Below are positions 1-8,825 of a stretch of DNA of 64,000 bases, in pieces; the first letter of the stretch is position 1, and the number at the start of each line of letters is the position of its first letter. A model generated the notes under the pieces. The model ran no database searches, was not told the DNA's origin, and saw only the letters and a program-made list of their open reading frames with translations. Origin of the DNA: Anabaena sp. PCC 7108. GTDB taxonomy: Bacteria; Cyanobacteriota; Cyanobacteriia; Cyanobacteriales; Nostocaceae. The translations under genes and the position numbers were made by a program. The stretch spans positions 3,367,321 through 3,431,320 of the forward strand of contig NZ_KB235896.1 of assembly GCF_000332135.1 (NCBI RefSeq), written 5' to 3'.

Positions 1-1
1 G

Positions 2-313
2 CAAATTGGGTATGATATTTCTGCTCCTCGTGCCATGTTTGATAAATTGCCACTTTATGCTCAAAGAGCTACCTGGGCGCACCAAAACTCCTTTGAGGCG
101 TTTATGATTTTTGTAGCCGCAGCACTAATGGCCTATGTCACAGGGGTGGATTCTTCTATGGGGGCGATGGCAGCGATCGCTTTTATCACCGCTCGGTTGC
201 TATACTCTATTTTTTATATTTTGAATATACCTCTTTTGCGATCGCTCATGTTTGGTATTGGCTCTTTTAGCTCTGCAACCCTCTTCTACTTGAGTATCAT
301 GCAACAGGGGTAA
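2..313 (+). CDS. MAPEG family membrane protein (5' end outside window)
   Basis: The frame is open from the left edge, so the gene begins upstream and only its C-terminal part is seen. The segment [16 protein letters not shown] followed by three hydrophobic helices matches the MAPEG family (membrane-associated proteins in eicosanoid and glutathione metabolism), small four-helix proteins of the inner membrane. In bacteria most members have no assigned substrate. An internal ATG at 35 would cut into the conserved domain and is unlikely to be the true start. The stop is followed by a short ATTACCC heptamer run and then yajQ on the same strand. Confidence 0.8.
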   Translation, partial: QIGYDISAPRAMFDKLPLYAQRATWAHQNSFEAFMIFVAAALMAYVTGVDSSMGAMAAIAFITARLLYSIFYILNIPLLRSLMFGIGSFSSATLFYLSIMQQG

Positions 314-350
314 TTCGGGAATAGGTAATTGGGCAATAGAAAACACCATT

Positions 351-371
351 ATTACCCATTACCCATTACCC
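351..371. repeat. Heptamer repeat ATTACCC x3
   Basis: Three perfect tandem ATTACCC units lie immediately before an in-frame ATG (372) upstream of yajQ. This is a short tandemly repeated repetitive (STRR) sequence of the kind common in Nostocales. Confidence 0.8.
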
Positions 372-404
372 ATGACCAAATTCAACATCTCACATTTAAC
401 ATTT

Positions 405-896
405 ATGGCTTCTACTTTTTCTTTTGACATTGTGAGCGACTTTGACCGCCAAGAATTAGTCAATGCTATTGATCAAGTGGTGCGAGACATCAAAAGCCGT
501 TACGATCTCAAAGATACTCAAACCACTGTTGAGTTAGCTGAAGACAAAATTACCATTAGTACCGACAGTGATATGACTTTAGAGTCCGTACACAGTACAC
601 TGCGCGAAAAAGCTGCCAAACGCAACCTCTCTCAAAAAATCTTTGATTTTGGTAAAGTTGAATCTGCCAGTGGCAACCGTATTCGTCAAGAAATCACCCT
701 CAAAAAAGGCATCAGTCAGGAAATTGCCAAACAAATTTCTAAATTGATTCGTGACGAATTCAAAAAGGTACAAGCCTCAATTCAAGGTGATGCGGTGCGA
801 GTAACTGCCAAAGCTAAAGACGATTTGCAAACTGTGATCCAGCGTCTCAAGCAAGAAGACTTTCCTGTGGCTTTGCAATTTACAAACTATCGTTAG
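405..896 (+). CDS. yajQ: YajQ family (UPF0234) cyclic-di-GMP-binding protein
   Basis: The protein (163 aa from this start) begins [20 protein letters not shown] and ends with [11 protein letters not shown], both hallmarks of YajQ. The family has two ferredoxin-like domains. Members bind cyclic-di-GMP or nucleic acids in some proteobacteria; the role in cyanobacteria is not established. The frame is open back to an ATG at 372, but the 11 extra residues are encoded partly by repeat-flanking sequence and family members start at MAS/MP, so 405 is preferred. Soluble, cytoplasmic, no signal peptide. Confidence 0.9.
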   Translation: MASTFSFDIVSDFDRQELVNAIDQVVRDIKSRYDLKDTQTTVELAEDKITISTDSDMTLESVHSTLREKAAKRNLSQKIFDFGKVESASGNRIRQEITLKKGISQEIAKQISKLIRDEFKKVQASIQGDAVRVTAKAKDDLQTVIQRLKQEDFPVALQFTNYR

Positions 897-966
897 TTAC
901 TCAGAAGAAGGGGAGACGCGGTGACGGGGAAACGCGGTGATGGGGAAAAATAATTATCTAATGCCT

Positions 967-1022
967 CTGCCCTCTGCCTTCTGCCTTCTGCCTTCTGCCT
1001 TCTGCCCCCTGCACCCTGCCTC
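967..1022. repeat. Heptamer array CTGCCTT and variants x8
   Basis: Eight consecutive 7-base units, four of them identical (CTGCCTT at 974-1001) and the others one- or two-base variants. The array runs right up to the stop codon of the minus-strand GST gene. A degenerate GACGCGG-type G-rich tract lies just to its left (905-950). Confidence 0.85.
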
Positions 1023-1582
1023 TAACCGCGTCCTGCCCCGATACTTTTTTGAAACGCCGGACGTTCAGAAATTTGTTTAATATAGTTCAAAACGGCTGGG
1101 TAGGCGCTCAAGTCTACCTTTAGCATGATGGGAATATAACCGAGCATAGATCCCACAGCCACATCGGCGACAGTGAATTCATCACCCAGCACAAAAGGTT
1201 GCTGTCCAAAAATTTCATTCAGGGGAGTCAATAAGCGGGGCATTTCCTTTTCTCGATTGGCTTCGATAAAAATACCTGTAGCCAAGGTGGAATTGGCAAA
1301 TAATACCCACTGGGAAAATATGGCGCGTTCCTCTGCTGAAAATGCAGTTTTTCCATATTTTTCAGCAAGATACAACAAAATTGCCCCAGATTCCCACAGT
1401 TTAAAATCGCCATCAACAATTGCTGGGACTTTACCTACGGGATTAATTGCTAAGTATTCAGGCTGTAGATGTTCACCAGCCTGCATATCCAGCATCACAA
1501 ATTCATAAGGAACTTCCAGTTCCTCTAAATACCACTTAATGATTGATGCACGACTAAAAGCACCACCGTAAAGTTTCAACAT
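1022..1582 (-). CDS. Glutathione S-transferase family protein
   Basis: 186 aa. The N-terminal thioredoxin-like domain (about residues 1-75) includes NPVGKVPAIVDGD, with the cis-proline, and LWESGAILLYLAEKYG, with the Glu-Ser pair that binds glutathione. An all-helical C-terminal domain carries FTVADVAVGSML, the usual N-capping motif. The likely role is conjugation or reduction with glutathione in the cytoplasm; the substrate cannot be read from sequence. It lies 22 bases downstream of the 1605-2069 gene on the same strand, so the two are probably co-transcribed. Its stop codon directly abuts a heptamer array. Confidence 0.88.
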   Translation of the reverse strand: MLKLYGGAFSRASIIKWYLEELEVPYEFVMLDMQAGEHLQPEYLAINPVGKVPAIVDGDFKLWESGAILLYLAEKYGKTAFSAEERAIFSQWVLFANSTLATGIFIEANREKEMPRLLTPLNEIFGQQPFVLGDEFTVADVAVGSMLGYIPIMLKVDLSAYPAVLNYIKQISERPAFQKSIGAGRG

Positions 1583-1604
1583 AATTACCTAAAATTAAAG
1601 AAAA

Positions 1605-2069
1605 CTAAAGAACTTTATGAGTATGGGAATGTTGTTTAACGTTATCTTCTTTGCTGACAACTCTGGCAGCATTTAGTACCCGTTTACGTTCCGTAGAATA
1701 ATTAAAATCGGTTTTGGTTGCACCAATGGGGATGAATAATTGGGCTGATTCACGCCGTTTGTAGGTACGAGCCGCAGAAAATGCCCTTAGCACAAATTCA
1801 TCTCCGAACTGTGCTGACTCTGGAATTCCATTAGGCATAACCAGTGTATCACCGTCCAAGATAGATCCTAAAGTTGTTGCACAAGCAAGCTTGTAGGAAG
1901 TGGGAATACCTTTTAATATCGCTTCCAATGCGGCTGAGGGAATAGGCTCTATGACTTCTATCTGATGCACTTCTCCATCTTCTTTGTAGAAGCAAGTTGC
2001 CAAGCCAATCACAATATAATCATCGGTTGTGAGGTCGGGAGCATTGGAATAAGAAATTGCTGTTGTCAT
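1605..2069 (-). CDS. Conserved hypothetical protein
   Basis: 154 aa, soluble, with no signal peptide or membrane segment. It starts MTTAISYSNAPDLTTDDYIV and has a basic, His-rich tail (KQHSHTHKVL). I recognise no domain. The even composition and the close spacing to the downstream GST (22 bases) support a real gene in a two-gene operon. The middle segment (ILDGDTLVMPNGIPESAQFG) is glycine-rich and looks like a beta fold. No function is assigned. Confidence 0.7.
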   Translation of the reverse strand: MTTAISYSNAPDLTTDDYIVIGLATCFYKEDGEVHQIEVIEPIPSAALEAILKGIPTSYKLACATTLGSILDGDTLVMPNGIPESAQFGDEFVLRAFSAARTYKRRESAQLFIPIGATKTDFNYSTERKRVLNAARVVSKEDNVKQHSHTHKVL

Positions 2070-2253
2070 CGGAAAATTTACTCAAAATTTAAATTTGGAT
2101 ACTGGGGTGTTGGGGAGACGCGAGGAGACGGAGAAAATTACCAATCACCAATCACCCAATTTATGGCTTGTTGGCATTCTACCAAGTTGTTACTCTGACT
2201 ACTTGATTATTCTTAGAGATTGATGGTAATTCTTTCGGGAATTGGTCTTGAGG

Positions 2254-2436
2254 GTGAAGTATATATTATTGGGTTTATGGCTAACTAGTTTAAGTAGCTA
2301 TTATCAACTGGGTACACCAGAACCGATGAAAAAGGAATTAAGGGCTAAAGAGTAGCAACTGGAATTTTTTACTCAGCACAACCTGCGGGAAACTACTTTC
2401 CAGGTGTCTAAAGTACTCAGAACTTTTTCAAACTAG
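2254..2436 (+). pseudogene. Small ORF interrupted by one TAG codon (possible pseudogene)
   Basis: From a GTG at 2254 the frame reads a hydrophobic, signal-like start (VKYILLGLWLTSLSSYYQ) and continues to a TAG at 2353. The same frame then reads QLEFFTQHNLRETTFQVSKV and stops at 2434. Together this resembles a roughly 60-residue secreted or anchored protein with one nonsense change, since CAG to TAG is a single transition. I cannot identify a family. The rest of the 2070-2553 gap contains a G-rich repeat tract near 2105-2135 and nothing else recognisable. Confidence 0.3.
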
Positions 2437-2553
2437 GTTCAATTCAGTCCTTTAAGTAAAAAAGACCACTGAACTGTGTCACAGTTCCAAACCCACTCAT
2501 AGGCGAAAAACTATAATTTGATTTCACCGAGCAAGTAGCTCAAGCAGGAAAAT

Positions 2554-3273
2554 ATGGATCATCACTCCTTTCTAGCTTCTGGTAGTCAACAAAATCAACG
2601 TGGCAATAGTGTTAATAAAAATACTTTATATACGCAAATTACCAGAGCAAAACGTCACAAGGAATCGGAGCTAGAAAATACTTACTTACGCTCTTGTGCT
2701 TTAAAGTTAGCTCAACAAGGAGATTACATTGAAGCGATCGCTTTGTTAAGCGAACTTATCAACAGTTATCCCGACAATGCAGTTAATTACAATAACCGAG
2801 GGCTGATTTATTTTCAAAGTGGGGATTCTCAAAAAGCTCTGCGTGACTACAACACAGCAATGCAACTCAATCCCAAGTTAGCTAGTGCTTATAATAACCG
2901 GGCTAATTACTATGCTGCTGGTGGGGAGTTAGTAGCAGCACTAACTGACTACGATCAAGCCCTAGATTTGAATCCCCGTCATGTTCGTGCTTGGATTAAC
3001 AGAGGCATTACTTTGCGTGATTTGTCGCAGTACGCGGAGGCAATTGATAATTTTGAGATGGTACTACTGTTTGGCCAGCTACAAGGTAATATTTGGGCTG
3101 AACGGGGTAGAACTTATCATCTTTGGGGTGACTGGAATTGTGCGATCGCTGATTATTACAGATCCCTTTCACATCTAAACTCCCTCGATAATAATCATGA
3201 TATTTCTGTTTACCGTCTACGGTTACAACTAGAAAACTGGTTAAACGAGTTACTGAATCCTTATTTAAACTAA
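2554..3273 (+). CDS. Tetratricopeptide repeat (TPR) protein
   Basis: 239 aa. After a polar N-terminus of about 35 residues, tandem TPR units run from about residue 45 to 205. Typical signatures are AVNYNNRGLIYFQSGDSQKA, ASAYNNRANYYAAGGELVAA and VRAWINRGITLRDLSQYAEA, with the ALxLNP turn between repeats. TPRs form a helical scaffold for protein contacts. No signal peptide or membrane segment is seen, so it is probably cytoplasmic. An AGGA ribosome-binding site lies 6 bases before the ATG. The partner is unknown. Confidence 0.85.
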   Translation: MDHHSFLASGSQQNQRGNSVNKNTLYTQITRAKRHKESELENTYLRSCALKLAQQGDYIEAIALLSELINSYPDNAVNYNNRGLIYFQSGDSQKALRDYNTAMQLNPKLASAYNNRANYYAAGGELVAALTDYDQALDLNPRHVRAWINRGITLRDLSQYAEAIDNFEMVLLFGQLQGNIWAERGRTYHLWGDWNCAIADYYRSLSHLNSLDNNHDISVYRLRLQLENWLNELLNPYLN

Positions 3274-3423
3274 TTCGTAGCTTTTTCAACAGTGTTTACA
3301 ATTTCTAAAAAAGCATTTTTTAACTTTGAATTGGCAAATAGCAGACCTGTTCCGCTAATTTGCCAATAGATAATCACTATTTAAAATACGGCTTAAGGCA
3401 GGCTAGGCTAACAAAATTAAAAT

Positions 3424-3555
3424 AATTCGTAATTCGTAATTCGTAATTCGTAATATTTCCTACGGAAACGCTACGCGAACGTAATTCGTAATTCGTAATA
3501 TTTCCTACGGAAACGCTACGCGAACGTAATTCGTAATTCGTAATTCGTAATTCGT
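3424..3555. repeat. AATTCGT heptamer array interrupted twice by the same 31-mer
   Basis: The structure is (AATTCGT)x4, a 31-base unit, (AATTCGT)x2, the identical 31-base unit, (AATTCGT)x4. The 31-mer (3452-3482 and 3497-3527) contains the palindrome TTTCCTACGGAAA and the CTACGCGAAC core seen in other interspersed repeats of such genomes. It lies in the 3274-3794 gap between the TPR gene and the next gene. Confidence 0.9.
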
Positions 3556-3574
3556 AATGTAATTAAGTTTTGCA

Positions 3575-3683
3575 ACGGGGATTTAGACCCCGACACAAAA
3601 CTTGCTGCCTGTAGAGGCAGGGGAATTAAACCCCCAGCATTGATTAAAAGATTTAACTAATTCGTAATTGTGAATTAGTTAAA
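3575..3683. repeat. Cluster of short hairpins
   Basis: Several perfect small inverted repeats occur in succession: CGGGG/CCCCG around 3576-3592, CTGCCT/AGGCAG around 3605-3620, GGGG/CCCC around 3621-3635, and an 11-bp stem TTAACTAATTC/GAATTAGTTAA around 3653-3680. It looks like a repetitive non-coding element; no gene is seen. Confidence 0.5.
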
Positions 3684-3794
3684 CTCTTTAATTTCTGATA
3701 ATTCTTCAATGATTAATTATTAACTACTAGCAGTTAAAATTATATTTTTGTGTGTTTTATTCTGAGCCAGAAGCACAAATCACCTCACATTAGT

Positions 3795-4208
3795 TTAAGG
3801 CGTAGAATCTGATTGTTCAGCATTTTTTCGATCTGGATTAATCAGCACTATTTGGCGCTGACGGGGATCAAATCGGTATGATTGTTCTTGCCTAATACTC
3901 TTAGCTTGTTGGGGATCAAAGTTGCGGCTAAATTCTGCTCGTAAAGTATTGACACGTCCTTCTACCAGCTTGACTTCTGTGCGAATTTCTCGCAACTTGT
4001 CTTGTTGTAACCAGTGATAAGGCAAAAGTTGTACCAAGGCAGATACTGCTGCTGTAGCAATGACCAAGTTAACAGTTATCTTGGCTGTGGTTTCCAGCGC
4101 CATCACCTGGTAAGAACGTTGGCGAAGATGTTTTTTTGGTCGAGATAAAGATCGACGAGGTGGTTCTACTGGTTGTAGCGGGGGTCTGGATGGTTGAAAC
4201 GCGTTCAT
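3795..4208 (-). CDS. Conserved cyanobacterial protein with one membrane segment and coiled coil
   Basis: 137 aa. A proline- and arginine-rich N-terminus (RPPLQPVEPPRRSLSRPKK) precedes one hydrophobic segment (about residues 42-65, ITVNLVIATAAVSALVQLL). A heptad-like helix follows (LREIRTEVKLVEGRVNTLRA), then a polar tail. The layout of a short cytoplasmic tail, one helix and a coiled coil resembles septal FtsL/FtsB-type proteins, but there is no sequence basis to call it one. The family appears to be confined to cyanobacteria. Confidence 0.75.
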   Translation of the reverse strand: MNAFQPSRPPLQPVEPPRRSLSRPKKHLRQRSYQVMALETTAKITVNLVIATAAVSALVQLLPYHWLQQDKLREIRTEVKLVEGRVNTLRAEFSRNFDPQQAKSIRQEQSYRFDPRQRQIVLINPDRKNAEQSDSTP

Positions 4209-4463
4209 GATGCTAAAAAGAGCCTCGCTGGTTGAAGGGAAGCACCGTCAAAAGCAAACTGGCGCTAATTGCGGCTTGATTTAGCTGCCATATTACTTCA
4301 TTTTTTGAAAATTTCTACCAGTGTTACATGATTAAAAAAAAATTCCCTGGGATATGCAAGTACATTTTGCCAACATAACTTACAGCTTAAAGCCCCAAGT
4401 GGTTGGAAAATGTACCCTCTACCGCCAGGGTGATTAGTCGTGTGAACGTGTCACATCTGAGCT

Positions 4464-4559
4464 TTATTTGTAAAGTTCAGTAGCTAAACGCCAAGCTAGA
4501 ATGCCTGGAATTAGAGCCACAGCTAGAGCGATATACACTTGAGTATCAGATATAGGCAT
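4464..4559 (-). CDS. psaM: Photosystem I reaction centre subunit XII (PsaM)
   Basis: A 31-residue single-helix protein that reads [19 protein letters not shown] then [12 protein letters not shown]. This matches PsaM in length, in the SDTQ start and in the RLxTELYK end. PsaM is a thylakoid membrane subunit of photosystem I at the trimer interface. A clear GGAGG ribosome-binding site lies 9-13 bases upstream of the ATG. It is transcribed alone on the minus strand, in the gap between the coiled-coil gene and the sugar kinase. It is easily missed because of its size. Confidence 0.93.
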   Translation of the reverse strand: MPISDTQVYIALAVALIPGILAWRLATELYK

Positions 4560-4679
4560 GGTGGAAACCCTCCTAACGTCAAAATAGATGATTAACACTT
4601 CGTTTACTACTTTTCACTGTTTTGCCAAGATTGGGGAATATGTTGTAACAAGATGCAACAAAAACCAGGTTGGGGTGAT

Positions 4680-4735
4680 GGGGTAATGGGGTGACGCGGA
4701 GAGGAGGAGACACGGGGACGCGGAGATAGGGAGAG
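4680..4735. repeat. Degenerate G-rich GACGCGG-type repeat tract
   Basis: Imperfect repeats of GGGGTGA, GACGCGGAG and GACACGGGG type precede the sugar kinase gene. The same repeat type occurs at 905-950, 2105-2135 and in a perfect tandem at 22885-22940. Confidence 0.6.
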
Positions 4736-4836
4736 TTTGTTTGATCAGCAATTAAGTAGATTAAAACCCTCTTTCTCCCTGCCCCCTGCACCCTGCTTCT
4801 ACTTCATGAACTCGTAAACAGGTAAATTTATGGCTT

Positions 4837-6105
4837 ATGACTTTGTACTTAGGTATTGACTTTGGGACTTCTGGCGCAAGGGGTATGGTGATTGATGATG
4901 AAGGGAAGATTATTTCCCAGATGCGTCATCCTTGGGAAATGGCGACTGATGCTGATTGGGCAACTTGTTGGGAAAAAGCTTTATTGAGGCTATTAGCCGC
5001 AATTCCAGGGGCATTGGGGAAGCAAATTGAAGCGATAGCTATCAACGGTACTTCTTCCACAATCTTGCTCACAGATGCCACTGGTCAGCCGGTAGATGCG
5101 CCATTGTTGTACAACGATGGACGAGGATCAACTGTGTTAAAGGATTTAATCCACATTGCACCACCCCACCACACCGTATTGACTGCAACTTCCAGTCTGG
5201 CTAAACTTTTGTGGATGCAGCAATTACCTTCTTTTACCCAAGCTAGATATTTACTACATCAAGCCGATTGGCTGGCTTTTTTGCTGCATGGACAACTAGG
5301 AATAAGCGATTATCATAACGCTTTGAAGCTAGGTTATGACGTAGAAAATTTCCAATATCCACAATGGCTAGAAAAATTACAAATTCCGATTCAGTTACCG
5401 CAGGTTTTAGCACCTGGTACACCCATTGGCGAATTACGTCCAGAAATTGCCTCTAAATTCGGTTTAAGGCGTGATTGTTTGGTGTGTGCAGGTACAACTG
5501 ATAGCATTGCGGCTTTTCTGGCTAGTGGGGCAAAATTACCGGGGGAAGCCGTAACGTCTTTAGGTTCAACTTTGGTACTCAAACTTTTGAGTCGTACCCG
5601 TGTCGAAGATGCGCGATATGGAATTTACAGCCATCGTTTAGGAGATTTGTGGCTGACAGGGGGTGCTTCTAATACAGGTGGTGCAGTGTTAAAAACTTTT
5701 TTCACTGATGAGGAATTAGTTAGCTTAAGTCGGAATATTGATGTATCAAAACCGAGTCAATTAGATTATTATCCGTTGTTGAAGTCAGGCGATCGCTTTC
5801 CCATTAATGATCCCCAACTACTTCCCAGACTAGAACCTCGTCCAGACAATCCTGGAGAGTTTTTACATGGCTTGTTAGAAAGCATGGCGCGAATAGAAAC
5901 CCGTGGTTATGAATTATTACAAAATTTAGGAGCAGACCAATTAACTCACGTTTATACTGCGGGTGGTGGTGCGGCCAATTCTGCTTGGATGAGTATTAGA
6001 GGCAGATGTTTAAAAATTCCTGTTACTGCTTCTACAAATATAGAAGCCGCTTATGGAACTGCACTTTTAGCCATGCAGAAATCAGCAACTTCTAAATCAC
6101 ATTAA
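4837..6105 (+). CDS. FGGY-family carbohydrate kinase, D-ribulokinase-like
   Basis: 422 aa. The N-terminal phosphate motif LGIDFGTSGARG (residues 4-15), INGTSSTILL, the mid-protein AGTTDSIAAFLASGA and the C-terminal VYTAGGGAANSAW define the FGGY sugar kinase fold, which transfers ATP phosphate to a pentulose or similar sugar. It is shorter than classical xylulokinases of about 490 aa. It resembles the compact cyanobacterial/plant subgroup (SePSK, Arabidopsis XK-1), for which D-ribulose phosphorylation has been reported. The FGTSGARG signature fits that group. An out-of-frame ATG at 4830 overlaps the start. Confidence 0.85.
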   Translation: MTLYLGIDFGTSGARGMVIDDEGKIISQMRHPWEMATDADWATCWEKALLRLLAAIPGALGKQIEAIAINGTSSTILLTDATGQPVDAPLLYNDGRGSTVLKDLIHIAPPHHTVLTATSSLAKLLWMQQLPSFTQARYLLHQADWLAFLLHGQLGISDYHNALKLGYDVENFQYPQWLEKLQIPIQLPQVLAPGTPIGELRPEIASKFGLRRDCLVCAGTTDSIAAFLASGAKLPGEAVTSLGSTLVLKLLSRTRVEDARYGIYSHRLGDLWLTGGASNTGGAVLKTFFTDEELVSLSRNIDVSKPSQLDYYPLLKSGDRFPINDPQLLPRLEPRPDNPGEFLHGLLESMARIETRGYELLQNLGADQLTHVYTAGGGAANSAWMSIRGRCLKIPVTASTNIEAAYGTALLAMQKSATSKSH

Positions 6106-6398
6106 TATGAAGCTGCATAGAATAATTGTAGCTTGCTTCCCGTTCGCAAAGCGTGCCGTAGGCATAGGTACGCGGATGCACGCAGATAAACGCGGATAAA
6201 TCAATGGATTTCAGAATTATGTGCAACCTCACATAAAATTGGTATTACGCTTTTATCATGAATAAACGTATTCCTGACGACTCCCGTAAAGGATGCCTCA
6301 GAGGACAAAGAGGAATAAGAGTTTGGGAGAGTTTTTGCGTAAGTTCTATCTTAATTGAGAATTTTTAATTATTAAAGATGTAATCAGTAATTAGTATT

Positions 6399-6623
6399 AT
6401 GCAAAAAAAAGTCAAAGTTAAACCAAATTCCAAACAACAGAAAATTTTAGAACAAGAAGATGGCAGTTTAATTGTAAATTTAAAATCACCACCAGTTGAT
6501 GGTAAAGCCAATGAAGAGTTAATTAAGCTTTTGGCAGAAAAGTTTGATGTACCTAAATCCTATATCAGAATTAAGACTGGTTTATCATCTCGGCAAAAAA
6601 TCGTAGAAATTGATGATCTATAA
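6399..6623 (+). CDS. DUF167 (YggU-type) family protein
   Basis: 74 aa. It contains the family core [19 protein letters not shown], then [20 protein letters not shown] and the end [16 protein letters not shown]167 proteins are small, soluble, widely conserved and of unknown function. The gap before it (6106-6398) holds a copy of an interspersed repeat (GTTCGCAAAGCGTGCCGTAG) and degenerate CGCGGATAAA units. Confidence 0.88.
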   Translation: MQKKVKVKPNSKQQKILEQEDGSLIVNLKSPPVDGKANEELIKLLAEKFDVPKSYIRIKTGLSSRQKIVEIDDL

Positions 6624-6669
6624 AATATAGTTTTAAACTTTCCACTAAATTAAGTTGGAGATTAATTAT

Positions 6670-8175
6670 TCAATTAGTTACTAGTTTTTCTTTAACGGTA
6701 ACTTCCAAAGGTAAAAAAATCGTCAACACTTCTCCACATTGAGGATTCTGACGCACAATTAACTTACCACCAATCGCCTGAAACAGATGCTTAGTTGCTG
6801 CTATATTTAAGCTAATCGTTCCTGTTTCCGGTTGGAACATTAATAATTGACCTAGAGATTTACGAATAGGGAATGTTGCAGTTCTGGTTGTATTGTGACA
6901 ATCCAGTTGTGGGGATAATTGTAGCTTGAGTTGATTACCTGCGGGAATCACCTGAACTTGAATAGAACTACCGGGAGGTAAACTGCGGGTAAAATTTTCC
7001 ATTAAGCCAGTCAGTACTCGATCTAGCATAGCGGGATTACTGACCACCGTTGGCAATTGCTGAGGTAAAGCCACATCTAAAGTTAAATTTCGTCGAGTTG
7101 CGGCTTGTTGCCAACGAGGGATACTTTGCTGCAATACTTGATCTAGAGACATGGGCGTTAGTTGTGTTTTTGCAGATTTAGCTGTAGCACAAGTTTCTAA
7201 TTCGGCTGCTTTAAACAGCAACTCCATGCGATCTATTTGCTCCGTACATTCGTGATCAATAACTCCTAAGCGATTAATTACAGTATTGGGTAAATCCTTG
7301 CGCTTGAGTAACAAACGGGTCAAAGTGCGAATTGTTGTTAGTGGAGTGCGGACTTCGTGAGCAAAAGCTTGCAGTAATTCTACATCGGGACGAGAAGATG
7401 GTTTTGCTGACGAGGAAACAGGAATATGCTGAGATGAGGAAATAAGAGGAATATGTGTGACTTTATCCGTTTCTGGCTCTGCTAATTCCTGAAGCAGCAA
7501 CTGACTAAATTGAATTATGGTGTGATAGTTTGGTGCAACTGGGGCATATTTTTCGACTAAAACATCCAAATCAGCAAATAATTCTGGATTAGTCAACATT
7601 ACCCTAGCGCCAAGCGATCTCCAAGCTTGTTGCACTACCTCTGGGTCAAAGGAAAATAAAAATTCTTTTTTACCGCTTTTGTGTTCTGACAAAACCAGAA
7701 CTAATCTAAATTTTTCTGTGAATACCAAGCAAAACCGCTCTGATCCCAGAGGATCAGCAGGTAATAAAGGTAAGATAGATTCATCAGGATTGATTTCATC
7801 CGGTTCGTAGCCGTAGCCTATCACTCCCATAGGGTTACCGACAGAAGACATCGCTTCTGGTACTGCACTCCCTCCCATGGCTGGTGAAACGTGAAATGGC
7901 ATCAAAGCTAAGGGATTAAAAGGTTTTGCGGTAAAAGTGACTGTTCGTAAACTTTGAGTGAGTTTTGGTTGACTAAATAAGGGTGATGGTGCAGTTAAAA
8001 CTAAACCCTGAGTGATGTCAGGCGCAGTTATTGCTAAAGTATTGAGTAGTAAATGCTCTGTGGCTGCCAAACTAATGCGCCATTGCTGCTCTGCTTTGGC
8101 AGATGAACAAGCAGCCATACTTGATTGGCTTTGGGCTAAAACTTCTCTCAAACTTGGCAAGATCCATTCGTACAC
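6670..8175 (-). CDS. HisKA-type sensor histidine kinase with degenerate ATPase domain
   Basis: 501 aa, no membrane segment. The N-terminal 250 residues form a putative sensory region I cannot assign. The dimerisation/phospho-acceptor box FAHEVRTPLTTIRTLTRLLL has His at about 273. The C-terminal ATPase region keeps a fold-like end (GGKLIVRQNPQCGEVLTIFLPLE). Its N box reads GLMENFTRSLPPG, the DxGxG motif is missing, and the usual GTGLGLA reads GTISLNIA. It may therefore be a weak or inactive kinase, or act with another kinase. A proline/serine-rich linker (residues 240-262) joins the two halves. Confidence 0.78.
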   Translation of the reverse strand: MYEWILPSLREVLAQSQSSMAACSSAKAEQQWRISLAATEHLLLNTLAITAPDITQGLVLTAPSPLFSQPKLTQSLRTVTFTAKPFNPLALMPFHVSPAMGGSAVPEAMSSVGNPMGVIGYGYEPDEINPDESILPLLPADPLGSERFCLVFTEKFRLVLVLSEHKSGKKEFLFSFDPEVVQQAWRSLGARVMLTNPELFADLDVLVEKYAPVAPNYHTIIQFSQLLLQELAEPETDKVTHIPLISSSQHIPVSSSAKPSSRPDVELLQAFAHEVRTPLTTIRTLTRLLLKRKDLPNTVINRLGVIDHECTEQIDRMELLFKAAELETCATAKSAKTQLTPMSLDQVLQQSIPRWQQAATRRNLTLDVALPQQLPTVVSNPAMLDRVLTGLMENFTRSLPPGSSIQVQVIPAGNQLKLQLSPQLDCHNTTRTATFPIRKSLGQLLMFQPETGTISLNIAATKHLFQAIGGKLIVRQNPQCGEVLTIFLPLEVTVKEKLVTN

Positions 8176-8825
8176 AGGTTTTCACCCCTTTATTGATTCA
8201 ACAGCGTCTTACAGAAGCTAAAGCAAACATTGCACTACATACTCATGAGGTTATAGTGATTTCTGTACTAATGACAGTCGTAGAACCGAACAATTGAGGC
8301 GAAATTTCCCCTGTATTGATAATTTTAAAGGGCAGGAGACCGTAGAGTTATCTTGTTTTCGATTCAATACTTGATAATTAGATTAAACACAAAGCATCCT
8401 GTTGACAAGTAATTAAGCAAACCTGATATCAGCTAATTACTTTTTTCTCAATCACCGCACATCTTAATGAAAATTGTGATTGAAAATGCATCAAACTGCT
8501 CCAAATCTGATAACATCAAATGACCTATGTGGGACAGCACAATCTACCCTTAAAAAGCTGCTAAGACTCTAACTCAGATCCTAATAGAGAGTCAGTTACC
8601 AAATACCAGTCCCCACAAGTCTGTAACCATCGAGAAAATTGAATTGGCGCTTGTCAGAATAGGCTGATAGATTTAAGCCGCTAAAAGTTGTCCAATCTTC
8701 AATCTTCAACAAACCTGGTGCTTGCTTAAGCACTAGTATTATCGTTTAATTTCTTTTTTAAGATTCGCTCCTGGGCATCACACATTCTCAATAAATCGCT
8801 TCAAGTACTCAATTGGAAGATAAAC
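8176..8825. other. Intergenic region, 650 bases
   Basis: This is the gap between the divergently read histidine kinase and lipoprotein genes, so it should hold both promoters. No convincing coding frame is present. The one clear structure is a terminator-like hairpin at 8407-8446. Confidence 0.6.
8407..8446 (+). terminator. Terminator-like hairpin with T run, no gene upstream
   Basis: AAGTAATTA (8407-8415) pairs perfectly with TAATTACTT (8434-8442), extended by an AGC/GC step with one bulge, and is followed by a run of six or more T. On the plus strand no gene ends upstream of it, so it may terminate an unannotated short transcript. The stem is AT-rich, which weakens the call. Confidence 0.4.

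Noticed and set aside
3424-3555. Possible CRISPR array (repeat-spacer look)
   Set aside because: The repeated 31-mers are identical to each other and separated only by heptamers; there are no unique spacers and no cas genes.
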